From Apostichopus japonicus (Eukaryota > Echinodermata > Holothuroidea > Aspidochirotida > Stichopodidae): a DNA stretch of 64,000 nucleotides. Under the pieces are notes generated by a model, which saw nothing but the letters and a program-made list of their open reading frames with translations, searched no databases and was not told where the DNA came from. A program made the position numbers and the translations under genes. Of the stretch, positions 35,421-47,494 are shown piece by piece. The first letter of the stretch is position 1, and each line of letters opens with the position of its first letter. Location of the stretch: positions 34,259,989 to 34,323,988 of the forward strand of contig NC_092572.1 of NCBI RefSeq assembly GCF_037975245.1. Direction: 5' to 3'.

Positions 35421-36542
35421 CAGTGGCGGCGGAACCGGGGGGGGGGGGGGGCTTGGGGGGGGGGCTCAGCCCCCAATGAAAAAGTTGAGGGGGCAAATGC
35501 ATGATAAGCCCCCCCCCCCCAATATTTACCAAGGCTCCGAAACGTGCATCTGCCCATTTTTAAATGCATACTTGTCGATCTGTCCGATGCACACGTATAC
35601 TATATAGGTGTAATAATTTTAGTAATTGCTGGAGGACCCTGGTCCCTCGGCCCGTCCCCTGGCTATAGACTACATTGTCACCCCAACCGCGTCTTCACGC
35701 CCCGTGAAAAGTGGAAGCAGTGAGTGTGAGTACCGGTAAGCGTAACACAACTTCGTCTTAGGCCAATGACTTGCCTCATTTCAGCCAGTTCTCCAACATC
35801 CCCTTACTTAGTGGCGGAGCGTCCATATATACAGTCAGGGGGCGGATCCCCCCCCCCCCTCCTGACGGACTCAAATGGACTGCTGGCGCCCTTTTCAGCT
35901 TTTCACTACTTTTAACTTATTCGCGATTATTGACTATTTTATTGCGCTCTCATATACTTATTGACATTTGTCATATTCTGTTGGTGTAATTTTCCGACAA
36001 GATGGCAAAGACACCTTTTTATTCTCCGTTTATCTGCAAATTAGCAAGGCCCGGAAAGGGTCATTTCCTGCAATCTAGGGAGTAACTTTACTCAAAATTT
36101 TCTGTACGCTCCGCGCCAACCTGTGGTGGCGCTCCGCTTAGATAGTGTCGAAAGCTACATATACAGACCATTCTTGCCCCCCCCCCCTGAACAATACCCG
36201 TAGCTCCGCCACTGCCCTTACTGCACTCAAAAACGTCTTTGCCAGTACACTACGAGTAATAGCTACTCTCTTAAAACACCATCGAATATACAAATTACAA
36301 TGTTTTTACAGACTTTTACGTGCAATCTGAGAAATTGCAGGCTTGAGACCCGTATTTTAGGGCTAGGTATTCGCAGCATAAAACACTCGGGAAGCGCCGT
36401 TTCCGGCCATCTGGGGGTTTGAAAAAAACCCAAATTTTCTTGTACGCTCCGCGCCAACCGATGGTGGCGCTCCGCTTAGATAGTCTCCACACATTAGCCT
36501 CCCCCCCCCCCCCCCAATAATTTTTCCGTTCCGCCGCGCCTG
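35421..36542. mobile_element. hAT-type G-run MITE (copy 1), carrying another MITE
   Basis: Ends CAGTGGCGGCGGAACCGG and, on the other strand, CAGGCGCGGCGGAACGG. Flanked by 8-bp direct repeats ACGAGCCG at 35413-35420 and 36543-36550. Excision in silico rejoins Penelope coding sequence in one frame, which confirms the boundaries. Without the nested MITE it is 708 bp and matches the copy at 39157-39841 along its length. Confidence 0.92.
35809..36214. mobile_element. hAT-type MITE (406 bp) nested in copy 1
   Basis: Ends TAGTGGCGGAGCGTCC and, on the other strand, CAGTGGCGGAGCTACGG. The 8-bp duplication CCCTTACT lies at 35801-35808 and 36215-36222. The paralogous element at 39157-39841 has the site only once (CCCCTTACTACACTC at about 39525-39540), a natural empty site. 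Positions 36093-36146 carry the core module shared with other MITEs. Confidence 0.93.
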
Positions 36543-38220
36543 ACGAGCCGTCCCTGAAAAACCCACCATCGCCTACAAACGACCCGCAACATACCAGACC
36601 TTCTTTGCGTGCTGCTGTAGTGCTGTTCCACCTCTAACTTCTAACCCCACACCCATTCAGCATGGTACTTACAAATGTGATCGTACTTCGAGATGCATCG
36701 TCTGCAGCCACCACATTGTTGAATCCAATTCCATCACCAGCCAAAGCACCCAACTCACACACAAGACCAAGGGTCACATTACTTGCACAACCTCTAATGT
36801 CATCTATCTGATCTCTTGTAGAGTTTGCAGCATCCAGTATGTTGGCGAAACCAAAACCACCCTCAAGAAGCGATTCTATGGTCACAGATCTACACTCAAC
36901 ACCATGAAGACTGAGACTCCAGTTGGAAAACACTTAAACCTTCCCAACCATACCAATAACGACATATCCCTACAGGGGATTGGATCCTTAGGTAGCCGTC
37001 CTCACCTAGTATGAATCAGCAGAGAGAGGCTGTGGATGCAACGCCTTCGCACCATTAAACCTCATGGGCTCAACATTCAGGAAGGACATGACTAACTTTT
37101 CTTCTGTCCCCCTCCTTCTCCCCTTCCCCCCCCCCCCTCGTCACTCCTCTTCTCATAGCTCTCCTGCCTCCACACCTTTCTGTCTTTGTCCTTCTGTAGT
37201 TTATTCCCTATCCCTTAATCCTCTCTTTGTATCTCCACTATTTATCTCCTACCTCTCCTCTTCCCCTGTTGGTTTCTTTCTTTCTTCTCTCCATCCCTTG
37301 TCTATTAATCCCTTACATCTATCTCTTTGTGTTCACCATGCTCATTAACCTGTCTGTATTCTCTGTGTGTTTTTGTCCCTTCTGTTACTGTTACTTGTCA
37401 TGTAGCCTTTAAAGAAGATCCTGCTAGGATCGAAACGTCAGGCCAACTTACTTTTACACATTCATTAATATTTAATTAGGTAAAACTTGTCATTTTCGAA
37501 AGTCAATTTTTCAGCCATTAACCAAATATGTCTGATAAGAGTTGAATTTGATGAAGGAAAGGTGTTTAATCCAATCGTTATTTACAACATGCAGACACAT
37601 TTAAGAAGTGCAAGGGAATTTTGGCCGTATTTTCCGAACGTACTTAACCACTTTTGAATTGTTTATAAAATTGTTCGTTGGCATCAATGTCATGATTTCC
37701 AATTTTAAAAACTGGTATATTCGCGGAAGAAACTCCTTTAACGCTCCTTGTATATCCATTTCACTTAAATCTTCCTGTAACGAGGTCAAGGTCACAACAA
37801 ATATATCACTGGCGGATCCAAGGGGGGGGGGGGGCAAGGGGGGCCATGCCCCCCAAAGGTGAGCCAAAAAGTTTTTCCGAACATCCGCTAAATCATATGA
37901 TTGGAAATTAAAAAAATCGAGAGGAATAGCAATCATGGTAGACTAGTCTAAACCTTTTCGTTTTCTGGTTTAAAATTAAATGCAGAGCTCCCAACTGACC
38001 CTCAATTCGCGGGAATTAGACCCGCATTCTAACACCCAAACCCGCTGACCGGCACAAGCGTCCGAAAAAACGCGTTGTAATTGTCAAGTATACATAAAAA
38101 AATTTGCATCAAATTTTGACTTAGCAACCATCATTTCTTTAGCATTTAGCATAATATAGTATAAAACCTCCTTTACAGCATCATTTGAACCTCAAATTAG
38201 CCTATATTTCTTTTCATTGG

Positions 38221-39970
38221 CAGTGGCGTCGCCAAGGGGGGGGGGGGGGTGGCAGGGGGGCACGTGCCCCCTGGAAAACCCAGTGCCCCCCCCGAGTGCC
38301 CCCCCCCCCCATCTGAGATTTGGGTTGGTAAAAAAATATATATATATTTTGTTATATTCAACTCCCATCATCTGAGTTGGTTTTTCATAAGGACAAAGAA
38401 GCACAGTAATTCGTATTTTCTTCAAATGAGCTGCGAAAAAATGAAAAAGTTTATCCTTGAACGTCCGGTATCGAAGTCGTGACCTGCGCCATCACAACAG
38501 GTGTCGATATTTACATTGAATGTGTCAGTGCTCACGCCATACCAACGGACATACAGTACACGTCCGCTTCGCGAGCTACATGACTGTGAGAAGGGAGGGT
38601 ACTGCGATATTCTGCCTTGGTCTGAGGTTGACAGGTTAGGAGCTGACGAAATGTGAGAATGTGAGGGTCCGCAGGCACCATACTTGCCTATATTTGTGGA
38701 CCCATATATTATCCCTGTTGTGTAGGGGGTGCAGAGGTCATTTGAGGTCAGATGCTTGTAGGAACAAATGGCGAATGTTCACACCTGCATACTGAGCCAT
38801 ACTCGATGTGTGATCAAACTTTGGATTGCATGGTGAGATCCCTGATAGGAGACAATAACGATGCTGGAACCTGTTACATCTTAATAGATAATGGGCGAAA
38901 ACGAGAAAGACAAGAAAGGAGTCGGGGGTCATGCACACATTAATTCAACAAATGTAGGTTCTATTGATATAGGGTTAGGCATAATATCGACAGCAAGTGG
39001 TTCATATCCTCTGCAAAATTCTGCCCCTTGTTAAAATCATTACCTCAAAAATAGCAATTTCTGGAGATATCTTCAGATCGAATTTAGCATCAAATGTGGC
39101 AGCATTTTGCATCTAGCTCATCCTCCGTATGCGAAAATTTTCCAAAGGGGAGGGGGCAGTGGCGGCGGCACCGGGGGGGGGGGGGCTTGGGGGACTCAGC
39201 CCCCAATGAAAAAGATGAGGTTGCAAATGCATGAAAAGCCCCCCCCCCCCCAATATTTACCAAGGCTCCGAAACGTGCATCTGCCCATTTTTCAATGCAT
39301 ACTTGTCGATCTGTCCGATGCACACGTATACTATATAGGTGTAATAATTTTAGTAAATGCTGGGGGACCCTCGGCCCGTCCCCTGGCTATAGACCACATT
39401 GTCACCCCAACCGCGTCTTCACGCCCCGTGAAAAGTGGAAGCAGTGAGTGTGAGTACCGGTAAGCGCAACACAACTTCGTCTTAGGCCAATGACTTGCTT
39501 CATTTCAGCCAGTTCTCCAACATCCCCTTACTACACTCAAAAACGTCTTTGCGAGTACACTACGAGTAATAGCTACTCTCTTAAAACACCATCGAATATG
39601 CAAATTACAATGTTCTTACAGACTTTTACGTGCAATCTGAGAAATTGCAGGCTTGAGACCCATATTTTAGGGCTAGGTATTCGCAGCATAAAACACTTGG
39701 GAAGTGCCGTTTCCGGCCATTGGGGGGTTTGAAAAACCCCAAATTTTCTTGTACGCTCCGCGCCAACCGATGGTGGCGCTCTGCTTAGATAGTCTCTACA
39801 CATTAGCCCCCCCCAATAATTTTCCCGTTCTGCCGCGCCTGGAGGGGGCACCCCCTCCCCTTAGACCCCTCCCCCAGAACGGCGATCCATATCCACCTAG
39901 GTACCCCCCATCAAATACTGGTGCCCCCCCCCTGTGCCCCCTCAGACTGAAAAGTCTGGTGACGCCACTG
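38221..39970. mobile_element. hAT-type G-run MITE, middle level of the nest
   Basis: Ends CAGTGGCGTCGCCAAGGGGG and, on the other strand, CAGTGGCGTCACCAGACTTT. Flanked by 8-bp direct repeats TTCATTGG at 38213-38220 and 39971-39978. It is 1750 bp, of which 685 bp is the inner element. No coding capacity recognised. Confidence 0.92.
39157..39841. mobile_element. hAT-type G-run MITE (copy 2), innermost level
   Basis: Same family as 35421-36542: CAGTGGCGGCGG at the left end, CCGCCGCGCCTG-type sequence (here CTGCCGCGCCTG) at the right. The target is a G-rich string, GAGGGGGC(A), so the duplication is 7-8 bp and its exact edge is ambiguous. The undisturbed target sequence AAAGGGGAGGGGGCACCCC is visible at about 40494-40512. 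It lacks the nested 406-bp MITE. Confidence 0.88.
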
Positions 39971-40847
39971 TTCATTGGGACGAGCAGCGAACATTTTCAT
40001 GCCACGGGAAAGAATGAATTATCACCTACTATTCAATTGATTGATGTTACACACAAAAAAAATGCATAATTCTCAGAAAATTTTGGGTGGCAAAAGCCTT
40101 TCTAAGTGCCACCATTTTACATTGGGGCATCACCAGGATTCCCAAAAAATTCAAAAGGGGAGGGGGACACCCCCTCCCCTTATACCCCTCCCCCAGGACT
40201 GCGATTCGTGGCATGGACCAGCATTTGCCTTCTCAAGAGTTGGGAGCTATGTAAATGTATGAGCATGAGGATTTATAGTTTAACACCATTTTGCAGTTAC
40301 AGGCTGGTTGTAAGAAATTTATAACCTATGAGAAATAAAATTTCTTGAGAAAGATGATCCCAACTTTGTTTTATAAATATTTTAGAAAATTACACCTGGG
40401 AAACATTTTTTTAGAAGTAAATTAACATCACCATTGTACACTTTTGTCGCACCAAATTGCATCTGAGGGCATTGAGCAATAGAAAATTTTCCAAAGGGGA
40501 GGGGGCACCCCCTCCCCTTAGACCCCTCCCCATATCACTCTAATGCCACTTTGGCCCCTCCCAAACAAAGGCTCTGGATCCGCCAGTGAAATATATACGG
40601 ACACACAGGGTACAAATACAGGTTACGTGTATGGTGACTGTGCCGATCCTCGTTGGTACGTATTGCGCGAAATGCTCTAACTAAGCGTGATTAAACTAAA
40701 TGCATTGAATTGCATACATCGAATGATAGGAGGAACTATTATTTTCTGTGTGGGTTGTGGCATGAGGATGCTTGTAGATCACGCAATAATCAACAACGTA
40801 TGCAAGCAATGCCGTATCGTAACAATCGCTACTTCCAGTACTCAGTA

Positions 40848-41565
40848 ATAATATTAATAATAATACGACTTATAATGCGCACACACCACTCAAAGAATGT
40901 TCATGGCGCAATTGACAATTAGAAACGATACAAATAATACAGAATAATACAAAACAATGACAGAAGAAAAACTTAATGGTACAAGATTATATCAAAGCTT
41001 TTGTCATTATGTAGAATTTAATGCTCTTCTTAAAGTTAGAGAGAGTAGATGCTTGTCTGATATTTAAGGGAAGTTGATTCCTTAAGCGAGGGGCAGAAAC
41101 AATAAATGACCTCCCCCCCCCCCCCCCCAAGAATGTTTTTTACTTAATTTCAGATAATAAAAATTGAGAGCTGGATCTTAGATTACGAGAGGGGACATAA
41201 ATATGTAATAAGTGAGAAATATACATTGGACCATGTCCTTTAAGTGATTTATAAACAATAAGGAAAATTTTATACATAAAACGATATTTTACAGGTAGCC
41301 AGTACAGGATTTTTAAGACAGGGTGGATATGACAATGCTTATGAGAATGAGTTATAATACGCGCGGCTGAGTTCTGGATTAATTGGAGTCTATGAATCTG
41401 TTCTTGTGGAAGACCGAGGAGTAAGGAATTGCCCATATCCAACTTTGAAGTGATAAAAGAATGTACAATTTGTTCAGTTGCCTTATCATTTAAATATTTT
41501 CGTAATTTGTAGATGCCTCTGAGATGAAATGCAGCAGTACTAGCTGTACAATCAGACACTCAACA
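40848..41565 (-). mobile_element. CR1/Rex-like LINE, 5'-truncated C-terminal part
   Basis: The minus frame 41559-41140 encodes the RT thumb and beyond: HSFITSKLDMGNSLLLGLP, QLIQNSAARIITHSHKH, ILYWLPVKYRFMYKIFLIVY and YVPSRNLRSSS, all highly typical of CR1/Rex-type C-termini. The match continues after a C-run at about 41108-41128 with SAPRLRNQLPLNIRQASTLS and a 3' UTR ending GCGCATTATAAGTCG plus an ATT-rich tail near 40850. The C-run has probably expanded after insertion. Confidence 0.85.
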
Positions 41566-41575
41566 CTGGTTTGCA

Positions 41576-42414
41576 TTTCTTCCCTGCAATCATTTTATTT
41601 TAGAGGCTCTCACGAAGATTGATTCATCCTGGTGCTCTTCCAAGTACCAGCCCCGCTACTTCCACTGCAACGAGTACAATCCCTGCCAGTCCCCCCTTCA
41701 AATGCACCCTCCTGAATTTGTACGGCTGCTAGTAATCAGCATGTGGAGCCCTGATGGTAACAAGACAGGGGCCTTTTAACTAGTTTTGTGGAGACATGCA
41801 GGTTAAACTGTTGACAATAAATAATTGCCCAACTGGTAACTATAGTAGGGCTCAGATGAAATATGTGCAAACAGTGACTTCTTATCATTCTGACTAGTTT
41901 CCATCAATTGTTATTACATTTCTCAAAAGAAACTTGCATTTTTTGTTGAGCCTTTCAGTCAATCTGAAAGAATAATTGTGCTGTCATATACATTTGTCAT
42001 GGCCAGAAATTTATCACTCCTAGTTATCCTCCATTTCAAAACAGAGGGGTATGTCGCAGGCAGTTTCTCGAAATGTCATACGTCTGACCATATTTTAGGG
42101 ACGGGGCTACAAGGAAACTGCTCTCGTTGGTGACTGACTGATATAAGAGATCAGCTTCGGGAAGTTTAAAAGTGTATTTATGTAAAACGTCACCGGTTAT
42201 AAAGTCAGTGGAGTTAACATACTGTAGGAAGTATGCTTAGAGGATATTTGTAAAGTATAAATGATAACATCATGATAGAAATGTGACCAACGTCTGCGAT
42301 TAGATCTGCAACTCCATGTAATGTCATCATGTTGTTTTACTGCAAATATGAACTCGTATTGTGATTTTCATATTGTCATACATGTTTAGGTAGGTATGTA
42401 CTTATGTGCAATAC
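41576..42414. other. No gene seen
   Basis: AT-rich DNA without recognisable domains, repeats or strong splice signals. Confidence 0.5.
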
Positions 42415-42560
<146 letters not shown>

Positions 42561-43159
42561 TAATTGAAGGTTAAGTCACCAGGAAGTTATATTTAATATT
42601 CTAGCATGCTGTAATACTACTATGTATATTGAGCTCTATTACATTATAGCTGTCCTCTTCCTCTTTCTGTTTCAGGTAGAACTATTGTTCTGTATTGTAT
42701 TGTAGTTAATACCTAATAGTTAATGGTCACTGAGTATTCATTCTTTCATTTTCCATACAGAAGTGTATAAGGGGCTAACTTTCACTTAATCGTATTTCCT
42801 CGTATGTTTACATCACACATGCCATTATCACACATGCCATTATTTTGTAACAAACACTGAAGATTCAACAGCTCACCGTGTTGTGAGTAAACCAGGATTA
42901 GGTTTCATCAAATCACTTAAAACGGGAGATGATGTAAGTAGTCTTTCAATTTAGCGTTTTGCTATTTGTTTCCAAAATTTCATAATTTAAAATCTGACAT
43001 TTTTGACTGATATTCAGGGTATAAGGGATACAGGTTGCGTTTCTATGATCACTGGACTCGCCTTCAACTTGAACAGAGACGTTTCATATAGTTATTATAC
43101 TTAGTTGAAAACAACGGATGATTACACTCTTTGCTTCTCTAAACAAATATCGAATTTAT

Positions 43160-43575
43160 CCTTCATAGTAGACTCTAGACTTGATAGTAGACAGTAGCCT
43201 TCAAAGTAGACTCTAACCTTCATAGCAGACACTAAAATTCATAGCAGACACTAGCCTTCTTAGCAGACACATAACCGTTCTAGTAGACACTAGCCTTCCT
43301 AGCAGACACTAGCCTTCATAGTAGACTCTATAGCCTTCAACTGTAGACATAATCTTCATATCAGACACTAGCCTTCCTAGCAGACACATAACCGTTCTAG
43401 TAGACACCAGCCTTCCTAGCAGACACTAGCCTTCATAGTAGACTCTATAGCCTTCAACTGTAGACATAACCTTCATAGCAGACACTAGCCTTCCTAGCAG
43501 ACACATAACCGTTCTAGTAGACAATAGCCTTCCTAGCAGACACTAGCCTTCATAGTAGACCCTATAGCCTTCAAG
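43160..43575. repeat. Complex AGACACTAGCCTTC repeat with 118-bp higher-order unit
   Basis: Short motifs GTAGAC/GCAGAC plus (A)CTAGCCTTCATA are repeated. A longer unit beginning TCTATAGCCTTCAACTGTAG recurs with a period of about 118 bp (43327, 43445), followed by a partial copy. Confidence 0.88.
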
Positions 43576-44687
43576 TTTTGTACTGGTGAGGGGAGAGAAA
43601 GTTAATATGTTATGATATCGGAGGGAGGGGCTAAGGATAGGGGCATACCCTCCTCTCTGAGAAATCTTGGAAAAAGAGAGGTTGCTTATATGGTGATCTT
43701 AGTCTGGAACAATATTGAAGAGTTTACTGAACATACATAGTTAGGTAATGTACTCAACTACACTAGTATTTTCTGTTGTTGTAATATTCTGTGTGCCAGT
43801 GCATGAGGGAGGGGCGGAACTAAGGGGGCAAAGCGTCCAGAAATGTATTTATTGTCCCTCTTGGTAGCTGGCTTAGGCTATTTTGACAATTCGAACTCTG
43901 AACACGATGTCGTTTTTAAATCAGTATGCAAGTACAGGCTATGTGCTTTTAACAAAACACAATTCAGTGATGTGGAAAACATGCCGTAGTGGTACTAGGC
44001 AGTGGTATAAAGTAGGAAAATTGGATCGCCAAATTAAGAAAGAGTATGTTGTAATAGACCTATTAACTACAGACAGCATCAGAATGTCATCTAGCAAAAT
44101 ACCTCAACGCATTCCTTGCCCCATCCCTGCCTCATAACTTAACCTAATGATAAAAGACAGTCGCAGAACAGCCGTTTTACTCCTCCATTAATGGTAGTAA
44201 ATAAGAAGGATAAGTTTATTTTCTGCATTCACAACAGACTATACATATTAACTATATTAGTGCCCACACATGAAAGAAATTGCACATCCACCACAAAAAG
44301 GTAAACGGAATATTACTCTGATGTCTTAATATAACCTAACGTCCCCATCCGACGGACAGGATTGTACCTCCGCACCAGACCACTCTCTCAAGTACTGAGG
44401 GAGGTGAAGGCACCCACTATGAATCATCATCATTGCAGCGCAGATATTTTGAACAAAGTTGTTTTGAAACTATCGAAAGAACAGAAACACAACTCCTCTC
44501 AGCAACACTGCAAAAGCAGTAATTTTGAATAGGTCAGGAGAGTTTGTTTTGATGAGGATTTAACCCAGGAACCTTATAATTGTGGGGCGGACACTGTAAT
44601 CATTACGCCACACTATTAACTTTCAAAAAGATGACAATTCCCTAGAATAGAAGTTATGACGTATGATTTCACCTTCCAAACTATGGG
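43576..44687. other. No gene seen
   Basis: Contains an 84-codon + frame at 43883-44137 without recognised domain or splice support, and short G-rich strings at 43618-43640 and 43808-43835 reminiscent of MITE ends but without a paired end. Confidence 0.45.
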
Positions 44688-44845
44688 CTGCAATATGCAT
44701 GTTGAAATGAAAGAACAAGTGGAGTGTGTTTCTAGTGCATGTAAGTGTGAGCTGGAAGATATATATCTGCAATATGCATGTTGAAATGAAAGAACAAGTG
44801 GAGTGTGTTTCTAGTGCATGTACGTGTGAGCTGGAAGATATGTAT
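44688..44845. repeat. 79-bp tandem duplication
   Basis: CTGCAATATGCATGTTGAAA begins at 44688 and again at 44767; the two copies differ at a few bases. The small frame at 44726-44923 spans it but has no recognised homology. Confidence 0.9.
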
Positions 44846-45445
44846 CATGCCAAGCCGAAGACCTTTTACAACGTTAGTCAGTCAATTTGTAGTTGTAAGC
44901 CAAATAGCTTAGGGTTTTATTAGATAGCCTTATCGGAAACAACCTCCAGCCACTCACAAGCCATAGGTATTTTTGTTACCAAACTTTGAAACTTTGAACC
45001 ACGCTTTTGAAAATCCAGAAAGCTTTTTAAGTCTGAAAGATTTCTTCAATATTATTTCGTCAATAATGTCATGTCAGAACTCGTCATGAAATGTCACATA
45101 TTTGTCCAAGAAACCCCTGGTGCAGAATATACCACTCTAACACATATCTTGCTGATAACAAGTCCTACGGTATGTTATATTGCAACAGCTAGAAGATCTC
45201 CGTCTGACATTAAGAAGTAGTTTTATCCTTTACTGAAAAATGCCATTTTCTTCTAAATTTCAACCGGTTGTACTGAAATTGTCTTTTTTTCATCGGAAAA
45301 TGTCGACTTTTGTCACTTTCTTTCAAGTTTAGTCTAGCATCTAATATTAACGAAAGTTCGAAATAAACTGTTGAATAATTTCATTGGTTCAACAGAATTT
45401 CGACTTTCTATATAACTTTAGCGGAAAGGGTCTTACAACGGATTA

Positions 45446-45899
45446 AGGAGAATATAAAACATAGACTTGATCATTTGACAGTTCGCGGTCAATTTCCACA
45501 TCCGGAATTTAAGAAAGTGATGAAAGTAAAGATCCCCCCCCCCCACCCCGAAACGTCCAAAAAAGTTAAATTTGACCAGATTTGTGCAAAAAGAAGGAAT
45601 GATTCACAAGTTTTTAAAACCTTCAAACTGATGGACTTCAAAATTGATGGATATTAGTTATGTTTTATATCTGAGCATTTCTTAATACTTTTATATGTAA
45701 ATAACACATATCATAATACAATGATATATTAATGTATATAATGTTAATGTTTGAACAATATTAAGATCTAATTTTCTGAAATCTGTGCAAATGGGTGGGT
45801 GGGGGGGGGGGCTCTTTGCTATCATCATTTTCTTCAATTGAGGATGTGGAAATTGACCGCGAACTGTCAAATGATTAAGTCTATGTTTTATATTCTCCT
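45446..45899. mobile_element. Mariner-like MITE (454 bp) with long inverted repeats
   Basis: Left end AGGAGAATATAAAACATAGA, right end its complement; the inverted repeats extend about 100 bp through GACAGTTCGCGGTCAATTTC to C-runs. TA dinucleotides flank both ends (45444-45445, 45900-45901), consistent with Tc1/mariner-type TA duplication. Two short frames inside, reading MTVRGQFPHP and RGQFPHP in opposite directions, are the two inverted repeats and not genes. Confidence 0.85.
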
Positions 45900-46400
45900 T
45901 AGACATAATATATCAAATATCTTTTTGCTGCAGTTGTTACCACTTATGCGCGTCGGTAGCTCGTTGATAGGCGGACATGACATCTGCTATGAAATCGTGT
46001 TTAACATAGTAACAGTCTTTTTGTGCATTGTTGTTTTCTAGCCGCCATATCAACACTGTAACGGTGTTTCTCTATGCCGTAACATGGATGCCACTTACAG
46101 CAGCAGGTGCGTAGCTTCCAAGTTGAACGAGAGAAGAGTAACAGCCACAGGGGTCTTATTTTCATAAACATCTTTCGTTTGTTAACTTTCTGGGAGGATG
46201 ATGTTGTGAATTATTACGATTAATTTAGGTAGAATTTTATTGTCTCAATAATGTATATTGTCGAAGATTCCTGTCTTTGTTGTGTACTTGAAAGTATTTG
46301 ATTCTTATGCAACGCTTACGTTGAAATAATATATGTGTTTCTCTTAACATGTCACAACACAATCTCATTGTATACATTGACTTACTACTAGTAAAAAATA

Positions 46401-46539
46401 ATGAAGTGTGTGTTTGTAATGTTTATAGCTGTGTTATTGCTGTTTTTCTTACTAGCCGTTACAGAGTTGTCGTCAGCCTCACCAACGAACATGGTTTCGA
46501 TCACTCAAGAAAGCCAGGCGAATCAGCCGCATGATACAT
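46401..46539 (+). CDS. Gene B, exon 1: start codon and signal peptide
   Basis: ATG in a favourable context (AAATAATGA) opens MKCVFVMFIAVLLLFFLLAV followed by TELSSAS, a textbook signal peptide with likely cleavage after SSA. About 20 polar residues follow. The donor is ACAT|GTAATC, giving a phase 1 end (139 nt = 46 codons + 1), which matches the phase 1 start of the Ig exon at 47495 and creates a Cys codon at the junction. The start is chosen because it gives the only N-terminal hydrophobic leader upstream of the Ig exons in compatible phase. Confidence 0.78.
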
Positions 46540-47494
46540 GTAATCTATAATCGATTCCATTTGTTTGTGTTTGCCAATAGATCAAAGAATGTGTTATAGA
46601 TTGATTTTAAGAAGGACTGTAAAGATGCTTGGTTTGCCGGGGTGGGTGGATGTATCCTCAACATTACACTAGGGCGACGATCGATGTAATCACACCCCCA
46701 CCCCCCCCCCCCCCCGCGCCATCCCCAATGTTATAGATATGCCAGAAAGCACATTTCTCCACATGAAAAATTATGATTAATTAAGAAAGTGACAATTTAA
46801 GATGCGTTTTAATTCTTTACAACATTACAAGATCGGTGGAATACGGTGACATATTCCCTAACATTTTACTAGGAATGACCCATGTAATCATCTGTACCAT
46901 GTTATAGATTAGACCCTATAAGTTGATATCGCTAGGAAGCTACACAGATGTGAATACTGTTATGTAACCTGGATATGTCGTCATGACTGTGCTTTATGTA
47001 GCTCGGTAGAGTTGGTCCTATCGCTGCCCTTTGGTAAGCCGTATTTGGAGACTGTTAACGGAATTAACGGGAATGATTACAAATTTCTTCAGATGGAAGT
47101 TGTATATTTCCTTTTCACATCTTAAATGTGAAATTTTGTGTGATTCATGTGAGGAAAAAGAGCAAAAATATCTCCAAGTCGCACCAGTTTGCATTATTGA
47201 ATATCTCGATTGTCAAAATTTCTGACAGATGAGGGGAACACCCAGTGCTGCAGGGAGCTATTAAATTGTAAGGGTGCAGTATAATGAGGAAAGTGATATG
47301 AGGAGGGAGAAATCGTTTATTAAAAGATTTGAAAGATTAAAAGGTTTAATGTGTTTCGTAGGTTACTACAACCCCCCCCTTCCCCTGCCTCTTCCTTTTG
47401 TAATTTGTTAGCTGATGGGAGGCTAGAGCTAGATTGATGATGCTGGCCCGATGATCCAGCACAGTATATGATCAATTGCTCTTTTTTATACAAG

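Larger units (their letters stand above)
34780..37462 (+). mobile_element. Penelope-like element with RT and GIY-YIG regions, decayed and interrupted
   Basis: RT part at about 34800-35400: WWRYIADIFFIWTSDEDSLLTFI, in which the usual YIDD is YIAD so a catalytic Asp is lost; then TDLYTKLTDTHQCLHSSDC and EAIQRVRSLSRSS with frame breaks. After the inserted MITEs the frame resumes at 36551. The GIY-YIG endonuclease lies at about 36660-36960 with VIYLISCRVCSIQYVGET and TPVGKHLNLPNHTNNDISLQ. The 3' end, with CCTGCTAGGATCGAAACGTC, is at about 37425. The 5' part is missing or represented by the linker next to the 22-bp array. Stops, the Asp loss and the insertions make it non-functional. The short segments quoted are enough for family assignment. 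Confidence 0.88.
37807..40588. mobile_element. hAT-type G-run MITE, outermost of a three-level nest
   Basis: Ends CACTGGCGGATCCAAGGGGG and, on the other strand, CACTGGCGGATCCAGAGCC. Flanked by 8-bp direct repeats AAATATAT at 37799-37806 and 40589-40596. It is 2782 bp in total, about 1.0 kb without the nested elements. It contains a CCAAAGGGGAGGGGGCACCC stretch near its right end that also occurs in the level-2 element. No coding capacity. Confidence 0.92.

Noticed and set aside
37400-37462. Hammerhead ribozyme at the Penelope 3' end
   Set aside because: Penelope elements can carry hammerheads, and CGAAAC is present here, but no CUGANGA core with the required stems could be found.
43883-44137. 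84-codon + frame
   Set aside because: No domain, signal or splice context. Composition is compatible with chance in AT-rich DNA.
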